Positions 25,365 to 33,187 of a stretch of DNA of 64,000 nt are shown piece after piece. Origin of the DNA: Dyella flagellata (GTDB lineage: Bacteria > Pseudomonadota > Gammaproteobacteria > Xanthomonadales > Rhodanobacteraceae); NCBI RefSeq assembly GCF_030160275.1, contig NZ_BSOA01000036.1, positions 1-64,000 on the forward strand. The letters run 5' to 3'. The notes below the pieces were generated by a model. The model saw nothing but the letters and a program-made list of their open reading frames with translations, ran no database searches and was not told the origin of the DNA. Made by a program: the position numbers and the translations under genes. Position 1 is the first letter of the stretch. Each line of letters opens with the position of its first letter.

Positions 25365-26467
25365 GGGCGATGCGCCAGCGCGAGATATTCCTCGCTCTGC
25401 ATCTCGATCAGGCGCGACTCGGTGCGCCCGAACTCGGCGCGCAGGCGCTCGCCGTCGTACAACTCGGTGATCGGCGTGGCAGCGGAGAGGATCAGCTTGA
25501 CGTGCCGGTCGTAGAACTCGTCCACCAATTGCACGAAGCGCTTGGCTGGATCTTCGCTATAGAGGGTGAACTGCGGCACGTTGGAAATGATGATCGCTGG
25601 CGCCGTTTTCGCCAGTGCGATGTAATCGGCTACGGCACGTGGACCGTCGCATAGCGCGGCGAAGTCGAACCAGAGGATATTGCTCGCGCGCTTGCGCACA
25701 GGAATCGAGCGATCGTTGATGACGATCGCGCCGTCTTCGGCAACCTCACCCTGCGCCTGGCTGGCAAAGATGCGCGCGAGTTCGCGCTCGGCTTCTGCAC
25801 CCGGCGGTGTGTGGTACACCGGCGCGTGGGTGAGCGCACGCAGGCGCCAGTCGTGCGAGGAAACCATTTCCAGCACCTGGCACTGCTGCTCGATCGAGGT
25901 GATTGCCGGCAAGAAGCGCGCACGCTGCAGGCCATCCTTGTAAAGCTTGTCGGGTGCGGTGTTGGAGGTAGTCACCAAGGTCACGCCGCGTGCGAACAAG
26001 GCTTTCAGCAGATTGGCCAGGATCATCGCATCGCCGATGTCGTTGACCAGGAATTCGTCCAGGCACAAGACGCGGCAGCGCTGTGCGATGCCCGCGGCTA
26101 CCTCGACCAGCGGATCCTGCCGTTCGCCCAGCTCGCGCAGGTTTTCGTGCACTTCGCCCATGAAGCGATGGAAATGACGCCGCAAGACGAGGCCATGCGG
26201 CAAGCTGGCCGCAAACAGATCCATCAGGAAGGTCTTGCCGCGACCCACGCTGCCCCATAGGTACAGGCCGGGCACGGCCTCGCGCTCTTCACCCCCCAGC
26301 AAGGATTTCAGGCGGCCAAACAGGCCGTTGCCGTTGCTGGTGGAGGCGCACAGCGCCGTATGCATGCGGTCGAAGGCCGGCAACACGGCAAGCTGCGCGG
26401 GGTCGGAGTTCCAGCGGTGGGCGGCTACGCCTTCCTGGTAACGCGCGCTGGGGGAGAGTTCGGTCAT
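25361..26467 (-). CDS. zapE: Cell division protein ZapE (AFG1-like ATPase)
   Basis: 368 residues from the ATG at 26467. ZapE is an ATPase of the AFG1 family that acts on FtsZ at the division ring, mainly late in division or under low oxygen or stress. Walker A is GSVGRGKT at 72-79, Walker B is CLDEF at 135-139, and sensor 1 is TLVTTSNTAP. The family-specific segments RRHFHRFMGEVHENL, ILWFDFAALCDGPRAVADY and HVKLILSAATPI are present. The frame extends to a TTG at 26503, but the ATG start gives a normal N-terminus. The gene ends inside a palindromic repeat. Confidence 0.93.
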   Translation of the reverse strand: MTELSPSARYQEGVAAHRWNSDPAQLAVLPAFDRMHTALCASTSNGNGLFGRLKSLLGGEEREAVPGLYLWGSVGRGKTFLMDLFAASLPHGLVLRRHFHRFMGEVHENLRELGERQDPLVEVAAGIAQRCRVLCLDEFLVNDIGDAMILANLLKALFARGVTLVTTSNTAPDKLYKDGLQRARFLPAITSIEQQCQVLEMVSSHDWRLRALTHAPVYHTPPGAEAERELARIFASQAQGEVAEDGAIVINDRSIPVRKRASNILWFDFAALCDGPRAVADYIALAKTAPAIIISNVPQFTLYSEDPAKRFVQLVDEFYDRHVKLILSAATPITELYDGERLRAEFGRTESRLIEMQSEEYLALAHRP

Positions 26468-26583
26468 GAAAAAACTATCTTGCGTAGGCGTTGATCTGTA
26501 CAAGCATGGCCATCATTCCCGCATTCGCGAGTGTGATGGCCATGAGGATGCTTGGTGCGGTCTTAGGTGGCTGGGCGGGCCCG

Positions 26584-27270
26584 TCAATCGCGCGCGGGCG
26601 GCAGATAATCCTGCACCCAATGCTTCACCGCGCCGCGCAGGTCCATCAAGCGCCGGTGGAAGAAATGCCCGGTCTCGGGCATGCGCACTAGTTCGGGCGG
26701 CGGCTCCAGGCTGTCGATCCAGTCGAACACGGCTTGCGGTTCCACGATCTCGTCTTCCTCGCCCATCACCACCAGCCATGGGCAGGCGGGCAAGGCAAGC
26801 GTTTCATGCGACCAGCGGCCTACCGGTGGCGCGATGCTGATCAGCGCATCGGCTTGCAGTTTTACCGCGTTGCGCAGCGTGACATAGCTGCCGAACGAAA
26901 ATCCGGCCAGCCACAATGCATCGTCGGGGCGCACCTTGCGTACCCACGCTACCGCGGCGGCCAGGTCGTCGCTTTCGCCCCGCCCTTCGTCGTAGTCGCC
27001 GGCCGATTCACCGGCGCTGCGGAAATTGAAGCGCAGCGTATCGAAGCCGCTTTCGCGCAGGCTGCGCTCCAGCATGGTGACCACTTTGTTGCGCATGGTG
27101 CCGCCATCCTTGGAATTGGGATGGCAGATCACCGCCACACTGCGGCGTGCGCCGGGGCGCTCGGCCACGTCACTGATGGCTTCGAGTGGGCCGACGGGGC
27201 CTTGCAGGGTGAATTCGCTGAGGGCGTCCGGGAAAGCGGACGGATTGGGGGAGGGGGCAGCCTGGGTCAT
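26584..27270 (-). CDS. Alpha/beta-hydrolase, KANL3/Tex30-like
   Basis: 228 residues. The oxyanion segment ICHPNSKDGGTMRNKVV is typical of this bacterial group. The nucleophile Ser125 is in LAGFSFGSYV, the acid is in MGEEDEIV and the His in ETGHFFHRRL, with GESAGDYDEG between strands. The group includes short predicted hydrolases of unknown substrate. The same strand carries zapE 116 bases downstream. No partner gene indicates a pathway. Confidence 0.88.
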   Translation of the reverse strand: MTQAAPSPNPSAFPDALSEFTLQGPVGPLEAISDVAERPGARRSVAVICHPNSKDGGTMRNKVVTMLERSLRESGFDTLRFNFRSAGESAGDYDEGRGESDDLAAAVAWVRKVRPDDALWLAGFSFGSYVTLRNAVKLQADALISIAPPVGRWSHETLALPACPWLVVMGEEDEIVEPQAVFDWIDSLEPPPELVRMPETGHFFHRRLMDLRGAVKHWVQDYLPPARD

Positions 27271-27375
27271 ACGCTAATGATAGCTGTCCAGCCCGGTTCC
27301 CGTTTCTGGCGGCCGGCGACGGTACCGGGTCGCAGGGGCGGCTAACCAATTTGCAAGATTTTGGGCGAGGGCGGA

Positions 27376-27402
27376 TCAAAAACGCCGCCGGAAGGCGGCG
27401 TT
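27376..27402 (-). terminator. Intrinsic terminator of the cytochrome c gene
   Basis: On the minus strand AACGCCGCC-TTCC-GGCGGCGTT is followed by TTTTTGATC. Nine perfect pairs and a T-run lie just downstream of the stop at 27422. Confidence 0.88.
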
Positions 27403-27421
27403 CATGGGCAACCCAGGGGTG

Positions 27422-27943
27422 CTATTTCGCCTGATCCACGATCCACTTTACCGCCGCCTGCACCTGCGCGTCGGTCAGCGAAGGATTGCCGCCCTTGGCC
27501 GGCATCGTGTTGCCGTCCGGGCCGTGGTAGCCGTCGATGGCGTGCTTAACCAGCGTGTCCACGCCCTCGGCGATGCGTGGCGCCCACATGGCCTTGTTGC
27601 CCAGGACGGGCGCGCCGGCCACGCCGGCGGTATGGCAGCTGTGGCAAAGATTGTCGTAGATGGTCTTGCCATCGGTGCTGCCGCCGTAGGCGACCTGCGC
27701 GGCGGCGGCCTTGGCGGCGGCTTCCTGCGCGGCCAGCATGGCGGCGCGGCCGGTGTTACCCGCGTAGACGGCGCCGTTCGGGGCAAGGCTGGTGGAAAGC
27801 TGTTGCGCGGCGTTCGGATCGGTTTCCTTCGGCTCGTGCTCGTAGATCGTCCATGCGGTGAAGATCAGGACCAGGGTCAGTACGCCGAGGCCGGCGATAA
27901 GCAGCGAGAACTGACGCAGGAAACTCTGGTCGGATTTGCTCAT
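27422..27943 (-). CDS. Membrane-anchored class I cytochrome c (c5-like)
   Basis: 173 residues from the ATG at 27943; a GTG four codons earlier is less likely. One N-terminal transmembrane segment (FSLLIAGLGVLTLVLIFTAW, residues about 12-32) anchors it, with the C-terminal domain in the periplasm. An Ala-rich helix linker spans about 65-85. Haem attaches at CHSCH (100-104), and Met147 in GNTMPAKGG is the likely sixth ligand. The TMPAKGGNP segment is typical of c5 cytochromes. It probably carries electrons to a terminal oxidase or from a donor in the respiratory chain. It is a single gene with its own terminator. Confidence 0.92.
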   Translation of the reverse strand: MSKSDQSFLRQFSLLIAGLGVLTLVLIFTAWTIYEHEPKETDPNAAQQLSTSLAPNGAVYAGNTGRAAMLAAQEAAAKAAAAQVAYGGSTDGKTIYDNLCHSCHTAGVAGAPVLGNKAMWAPRIAEGVDTLVKHAIDGYHGPDGNTMPAKGGNPSLTDAQVQAAVKWIVDQAK

Positions 27944-28389
27944 GGAACCGCTCACGCAAGTACTCCAGTCATCGAATGATTAGTCTGGAAAGCCGCCACG
28001 TTTCCCCCGTGACGTACCTTGGCGCCCCTGGCGACCACGCCATCGCAGCTCGGGATCGCTCCGAAAGCCACGGGCAACAAGGCTCCGAGTATAGACGAAG
28101 CCCGCGACAAGTTGAGCTACCGAGCCGCCGTATCGCAGCCGCCGCACCGCGGCGATTTGTCCGAGGAGGTAAAGTTATGTAGAGCCGTGCCGGCATGGAA
28201 GGCATACCGTCATGCCTGGCTGCTATGTTCGGCCGCGACCGTGCCATCGGTCATAAGGCACCCGTGTCGACTGGCATTGTCCAAGCTCGCAGAGCAACGC
28301 CTATGCTTGTTCGCAAGCCATAAGGCAACAATTCATCGTTCGCGCCGGCGGAGTCGGGTGGTTTCGCCGTTTTAGTCCAGGAGTTTCAC
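27944..28389. other. Intergenic region upstream of the RND efflux operon
   Basis: About 450 bases separate the cytochrome gene from the divergent efflux operon and should hold both promoters. The middle contains a perfect Shine-Dalgarno AGGAGG at 28164-28169 followed by ATG-TAG at 28177-28182, a start codon directly followed by a stop. No longer gene was recognised. Confidence 0.45.
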
Positions 28390-29655
28390 ATGTCGCGTTT
28401 TTGGAAGATCGCGTTGACCGTGATCGTGGTGCTCGTGGTGGGTGGGGTCGCCTTCCGCTTGCTGCATAAGCCCGCGGAAGAGGGGGCGGGCGGCCATCAC
28501 AAGGAATCGGCCCAGAACGGCGATGCCCCGGGCAAGCCCGGCGCCAATGGCCAGGACAACACGCCGGTGCCGGTAACGGTGGAGCCTACGGTCAAGCAGA
28601 ACGTGCCGGTCTATCTCACCGCGCTCGGCACCGTTACCGCGCTCAACAACGTCACCATCAATCCCCAGGTCGGCGGCCAGCTATGGGCCATCAACTTCAA
28701 GGAAGGCCAGGACGTGAAGAAGGGCGACGTGATCGCGCAGATCGATCCGCGTACCTACCAGGCCGCCTATGACCAGGCCGTGGCGAAACAGAAGCAGGAC
28801 GAAGCTTCACTGGCCACCGCCATCAGCACGCTGGATCGCAACCAGAAGCTGGTTGCCAGCGGCTATGTGGCCGCGTTGAACATCGATACCTATCGCAACA
28901 ACGTCAATCAGCTCAAGGCGACGGTGGTGGCGGACGAAGCGAGCGTACGCTCGGCCAAGGTGCAGCTCGATTTCACCAAGATCGTTTCGCCGATCGACGG
29001 CGTGGCCGGCATCCGCCAGGTCGACCCGGGCAACGTGGTGACCACCAGCACCGCGATCGTCACGCTCACGCAGATCCACCCGATCTACATCGTGTTTCCA
29101 CTGCCGGAGCAGAGCCTTGAGGCGGTACGCGATTCCTTCCAGAACGGCAGCAACAAGCTGGAGGTGATCGCGCTGGACCGCGCCGATGCGCATCCGCTCG
29201 ATACCACCGGCACGCTACAAGTGGTCGACAACCTGATCGACACCTCCACCGGTACCTTCAAGCTGCGCGCTATCTTCAACAACCCCAGCAGCGCCCTGTG
29301 GCCGGGCCAGTTCGTGAATGTGCGACTGCGCGTGCGCACCGTGGCCGGCGGCCTGGTGATTCCCGCCCAGGCGGTGCAGCGCGGTCCGGATGGTGATTTC
29401 GTCTACAAGCTGCAGCCGGATCAGACGGTGGCGATGCAGCCGGTGGCCGTGGCGGGCGAAGTGGGTGAAAGCCATGTGATGGTGAGCAACGGCCTGAACG
29501 ACGGCGACCAGGTAGTGACCGAGGGCCAGTTCCGCCTCAAGCCCGGTAGCAAGGTGAAGGCCTTGAAGCCAGGCGAAGTGCCGCCGTTGCCGGTGGCGTC
29601 GGATGGAAAGGACAAAGGCAAGAAGGGCGATGGGCACCGTGCCAGCGCTGGCTGA
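28390..29655 (+). CDS. RND efflux periplasmic adaptor (MdtA-like membrane fusion protein)
   Basis: 421 residues, with AGGAG upstream of the ATG. An N-terminal signal/anchor helix (FWKIALTVIVVLVVGGVAF) precedes a flexible hydrophilic stretch. The lipoyl halves are QVGGQLWAINFKEGQDVKKGDVIAQID (in parts) and the return segment SPIDGVAGIRQVDPGNVV. An alpha-hairpin of about 45 residues sits between them, followed by the beta-barrel and membrane-proximal domain. It links an inner-membrane RND pump to an outer-membrane channel. The two pump genes follow on the same strand as in mdtABC. No TolC-type channel gene is nearby, so the channel is supplied elsewhere. Confidence 0.92.
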   Translation: MSRFWKIALTVIVVLVVGGVAFRLLHKPAEEGAGGHHKESAQNGDAPGKPGANGQDNTPVPVTVEPTVKQNVPVYLTALGTVTALNNVTINPQVGGQLWAINFKEGQDVKKGDVIAQIDPRTYQAAYDQAVAKQKQDEASLATAISTLDRNQKLVASGYVAALNIDTYRNNVNQLKATVVADEASVRSAKVQLDFTKIVSPIDGVAGIRQVDPGNVVTTSTAIVTLTQIHPIYIVFPLPEQSLEAVRDSFQNGSNKLEVIALDRADAHPLDTTGTLQVVDNLIDTSTGTFKLRAIFNNPSSALWPGQFVNVRLRVRTVAGGLVIPAQAVQRGPDGDFVYKLQPDQTVAMQPVAVAGEVGESHVMVSNGLNDGDQVVTEGQFRLKPGSKVKALKPGEVPPLPVASDGKDKGKKGDGHRASAG

Positions 29656-29664
29656 TGCCAACAC

Positions 29665-29723
29665 TTTCCCCTCTCCCCGGAGGGAAGAGGGAGCAATGAC
29701 GGCGCTCTCCACGGAGGAGAGCG
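29665..29723. repeat. Two stem-loops between the efflux adaptor and first pump genes
   Basis: An imperfect palindrome TTCCCCTCTCCCC...GGAGGGAAGAGGG (29666-29691) is followed by GCGCTCTCC-acgga-GGAGAGCGC (29702-29723). The first resembles the CCCTCTCC elements at 16840 and 55415. They may adjust expression between adaptor and pumps. Confidence 0.5.
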
Positions 29724-29750
29724 CGGCTCACACTTAAACGGTATTCCCCC

Positions 29751-32700
29751 ATGGGCTTCTCAACCCTCTTCATCCGCCGCCCCATCGCCACCTCGCTCTT
29801 GATGGTGGCGGTGATGCTGCTCGGCGTGCTCGGCTATCGCGAGCTACCCGTCTCCGCGCTGCCGGAAATCGAAGCCCCCAGCCTGGTGGTGACCACCACG
29901 TATCCGGGCGCCAGCGCTTCCACCATGACCTCGCTGATCACCACGCCGCTGGAGCGCCAGCTTGGCCAGATATCCGGCCTGGACGTGATGACTTCCGATT
30001 CCTCGGCGGGCCTGTCGACCATCGTGTTGCAGTTCAACATGGACCGCGACATCGACATCGCTGCCCAGGATGTGCAGGCGATGATCAACCAGGCGCGCGG
30101 CACGCTGCCCAGCACGCTGCCGTATCCGCCGGTCTACAACCGCGTGAATCCGGCCGACGCGCCGATCATGACCTTGATGCTCACTTCCGACAGCCGTCAG
30201 CTGCGTTACGTGAACGACCTGGCCGACTCGATCCTCGCGCAGAAGCTTTCGCAGGTGCCAGGGGTGGGCCTGGTGTCGATCGCCGGCAACGTGCGCCCGG
30301 CGGTTCGCATCCAGGTGAATCCATCGCAACTGGCCAACCTTGGCCTGACCATGGAGGACGTGCGCAGCGCGCTGGCCCAGGCCAATGTGAACGCGCCCAA
30401 GGGCACGCTCAACGGCGCCACGCAGTCCTACACCATTTCCACCAACGATCAGCTGGAAAAGGCGGCCCAGTACAAGGACATCATCATTTCGTACAACAGC
30501 AGCAAAAATGCGCCGGTGCGCTTGTCCGACGTGGCGAAGGTGGTCGATGGCGTGGAGAACGACCAGCTCGCCGCATGGGCCAACGGCAAGCCGGCGGTAC
30601 TGCTGGATATCCGCCGTCAGCCGGGTGCCAACATCGTGCAGACGGTGCAACACATCCGCGACATCATGCCGCAGCTGCGTAGCGTGCTGCCGGCGGACGT
30701 GCATCTGGATGTATTCGCCGACCGCACCATCACCATCCGCGCCTCGGTCGAAGACGTGCAGTTCACGTTGCTGCTGACCATTGCCCTGGTGGTAGCGGTG
30801 ATCTTCGTGTTCCTGCGTCGCCTGTGGGCCACGGTGATCCCGTCGGTGGCGGTGCCGCTGTCGCTGCTGGGCACCTTTGGCGTGATGGCGTTTGCCGGCA
30901 TGTCGCTGGACAACCTTTCGCTGATGGCGTTGACCGTGGCCACCGGTTTCGTGGTGGACGATGCGATCGTGATGATCGAAAACATCGTGCGCTACATCGA
31001 GCAGGGCAAGGAGGGCAAGGAAGCGGCGGAAATCGGCGCCCGGCAAATCGGCTTTACCGTGCTGTCGCTGACCGTGTCGCTGATCGCGGTATTCCTGCCG
31101 CTGCTGCTGATGCCGGGCGTAACCGGCCGCCTGTTCCACGAATTTGCGTGGGTGCTTGCCACCGCCGTGGTGATCTCCATGCTGGTGTCGCTGACGCTGA
31201 CGCCGATGATGTGTGCCTACCTGTTGAAACCGGATGCACTGCCCGAAGGCGACGATGCGCATGAGCGCCACGCAGCTGCCGGCAAGCGCACGGTGTGGGC
31301 GCGCACGGTGGGCCTGTACGAGAGCACGCTCGACTGGGTGCTGGATCACCAGCGCCTGATGATCGTGGTGGCCTTCACCGCGGTGGTGGTGACGGTGTTC
31401 CTGTACGTGGTGATTCCCAAGGGCCTCCTGCCGGAACAGGACACCGGCCTGATTACCGGCGTGGTGCAGGCCGACCAGAACGTTGCGTTTCCGCAAATGG
31501 AGCAGCGCACCAAGGCGGTGGCCGACGCGCTCAAGAGCAATCCCAACGTGGCGGGCGTGGCGGCGTTCATCGGCGCAGGCACCATCAACCCCACGCTCAA
31601 CCAGGGCCAGCTAAGCATCGTATTGAAGGATCGCAGCAAGCGCGCCAACCTGGAGGACGTGGTGGCGAGCCTGCAGAATGACGCGGCCAATATCCCCGGC
31701 GTGGCGTTGTACTTGAAGCCGGTGCAAGACGTTACGCTGGATACGCGCGTGGCTGCCACTGAGTATCAGTACTCGATGTCAGCCGTGAGTTCGCAGGAAC
31801 TCGCCGATGCCGCCACCAAGATGACGCAGGCGTTGCGCCAGCGGCCGGAGCTGGCCGATGTGGACAACAATCTGGCCGACCAGGGCACGGCGCTCAAGCT
31901 CACCATCGATCGCGACAAGGCCAGCACGCTGGGCGTGCCGGTGCAGGCTATCGACGACACGCTGTACGACTCCTTCGGCCAGCGCCAGATCTCTACCATC
32001 TTCACGCAGTTGAACCAGTACCGCGTGGTGCTGGAGGTTGAGCCGCAGTTTCGCACTAGCACGGCGCTGCTCAACCAGCTCACGGTCAAGAGCAACGGCG
32101 GCGGTGCGCTGACCGGCAGCAATGCCACCACGTTCGGCCAGGCCGCATCAAGCAACTCCTCAACGGTCACCGGCATCGCAACCGCGAACACCGGCATCAT
32201 CATCGGCGCCGGTGGCACGATCCCGTTGGCCTCGCTGGTGAATGCACAAGTGACTACTTCGCCGCTGGTGATCAGCCATCAGCAGCAACTGCCGGCGGTG
32301 ACGCTGTCGTTCAATCTGGCGCCGGGCTATTCGCTGTCCGAAGCGGTCGAGGCGATTCACCAGGTCGAACAGCAGCTCAACTTCCCGCCGCAGGTTCGCG
32401 GGCAGTTCATCGGCAAGGCAGCGGAGTTCTCCTCCTCGCTAGGCAATGAAGCCTTGCTGCTGTTGGCCTCGATCATCGTGATCTACATCGTGCTGGGCGT
32501 GCTGTACGAGAGCTACATCCACCCGATCACGATCATCTCCACCTTGCCGCCGGCCGGCGTGGGCGCACTGCTAGCGCTGATCCTGTGCAATATGAGCCTG
32601 TCGGTGGACGGCATCGTGGGCATCGTGCTCCTGATCGGCATCGTTAAAAAGAACGCGATCATGATGATCGACTTCGCGATCGAGGCGCAGCGTACCGGCA

Positions 32701-32984
32701 TGACGCCGCGCGAAGCGATCCACCGCGCCTGCCTGCTGCGCTTCCGCCCGATCATGATGACCACCGCCGCAGCCATGCTTGGTGCGTTGCCGCTGGCACT
32801 GGGCAACGGCATCGGCGCAGAGCTGCGGCGCCCGCTGGGCGTGTCGATCGTCGGTGGCCTGCTGCTATCGCAGCTGGTGACGCTATACACCACGCCGGTC
32901 ATTTATCTCTATATGGAGCGGTTCTCGGCGTGGTTGCAGGCGCGCAGGGAGCGGCGGGCGCTCAGGGAGGCGCAGCGCGCTTGA
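29751..32984 (+). CDS. RND multidrug efflux permease, HAE1 family (MdtB-like)
   Basis: 1077 residues in the inner membrane, proton-driven. It opens FIRRPIATSLLMVAVMLLGV, the first transmembrane helix, and has twelve predicted helices in two halves. The proton-relay acids are in TM4, GFVVDDAIVMIENIV (two Asp), with the second-half equivalent GIVKKNAIMMIDFA. The porter domain has YPGASASTMTSLITTPLE. A low-complexity Ser/Gly/Asn/Thr insertion occupies about residues 775-830, before IPLASLVNAQV, where relatives have a short loop. It forms the first of two pump subunits, expected to assemble as a heterotrimer in Mdt-type pumps. Confidence 0.93.
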   Translation: MGFSTLFIRRPIATSLLMVAVMLLGVLGYRELPVSALPEIEAPSLVVTTTYPGASASTMTSLITTPLERQLGQISGLDVMTSDSSAGLSTIVLQFNMDRDIDIAAQDVQAMINQARGTLPSTLPYPPVYNRVNPADAPIMTLMLTSDSRQLRYVNDLADSILAQKLSQVPGVGLVSIAGNVRPAVRIQVNPSQLANLGLTMEDVRSALAQANVNAPKGTLNGATQSYTISTNDQLEKAAQYKDIIISYNSSKNAPVRLSDVAKVVDGVENDQLAAWANGKPAVLLDIRRQPGANIVQTVQHIRDIMPQLRSVLPADVHLDVFADRTITIRASVEDVQFTLLLTIALVVAVIFVFLRRLWATVIPSVAVPLSLLGTFGVMAFAGMSLDNLSLMALTVATGFVVDDAIVMIENIVRYIEQGKEGKEAAEIGARQIGFTVLSLTVSLIAVFLPLLLMPGVTGRLFHEFAWVLATAVVISMLVSLTLTPMMCAYLLKPDALPEGDDAHERHAAAGKRTVWARTVGLYESTLDWVLDHQRLMIVVAFTAVVVTVFLYVVIPKGLLPEQDTGLITGVVQADQNVAFPQMEQRTKAVADALKSNPNVAGVAAFIGAGTINPTLNQGQLSIVLKDRSKRANLEDVVASLQNDAANIPGVALYLKPVQDVTLDTRVAATEYQYSMSAVSSQELADAATKMTQALRQRPELADVDNNLADQGTALKLTIDRDKASTLGVPVQAIDDTLYDSFGQRQISTIFTQLNQYRVVLEVEPQFRTSTALLNQLTVKSNGGGALTGSNATTFGQAASSNSSTVTGIATANTGIIIGAGGTIPLASLVNAQVTTSPLVISHQQQLPAVTLSFNLAPGYSLSEAVEAIHQVEQQLNFPPQVRGQFIGKAAEFSSSLGNEALLLLASIIVIYIVLGVLYESYIHPITIISTLPPAGVGALLALILCNMSLSVDGIVGIVLLIGIVKKNAIMMIDFAIEAQRTGMTPREAIHRACLLRFRPIMMTTAAAMLGALPLALGNGIGAELRRPLGVSIVGGLLLSQLVTLYTTPVIYLYMERFSAWLQARRERRALREAQRA

Positions 32985-33187
32985 GCGAGGAGGGGGTAAA
33001 GAGGGGACGGAGATGTTGGGCAAGAGCACGGCATGGCCGGGCTTTGCTCTTCTTTACAGCACTTGCTGCTTATTTCTGCTCTGATGTAGCACTTCCATCG
33101 TGCCGTGATGTCGATCAGTTACGTGGCTCCCAATAGTCGCGCCGCGTCTCTCCCCCGCATCACCCCTCACTACTCGCTTCCGGCTTG
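32985..33187. other. Gap between the two RND pump genes
   Basis: About 200 bases, longer than the four-base or overlapping junctions in E. coli mdtBC. No terminator or gene was recognised. A pause or internal promoter is possible. Confidence 0.35.

Noticed and set aside
29844-31496. 550-codon antisense frame within the first RND pump gene, and a similar one at 33170-34429
   Set aside because: Both mirror pump genes whose TM and porter motifs are unambiguous. The predicted proteins are His/Gln/Arg-rich, as mirror frames usually are.
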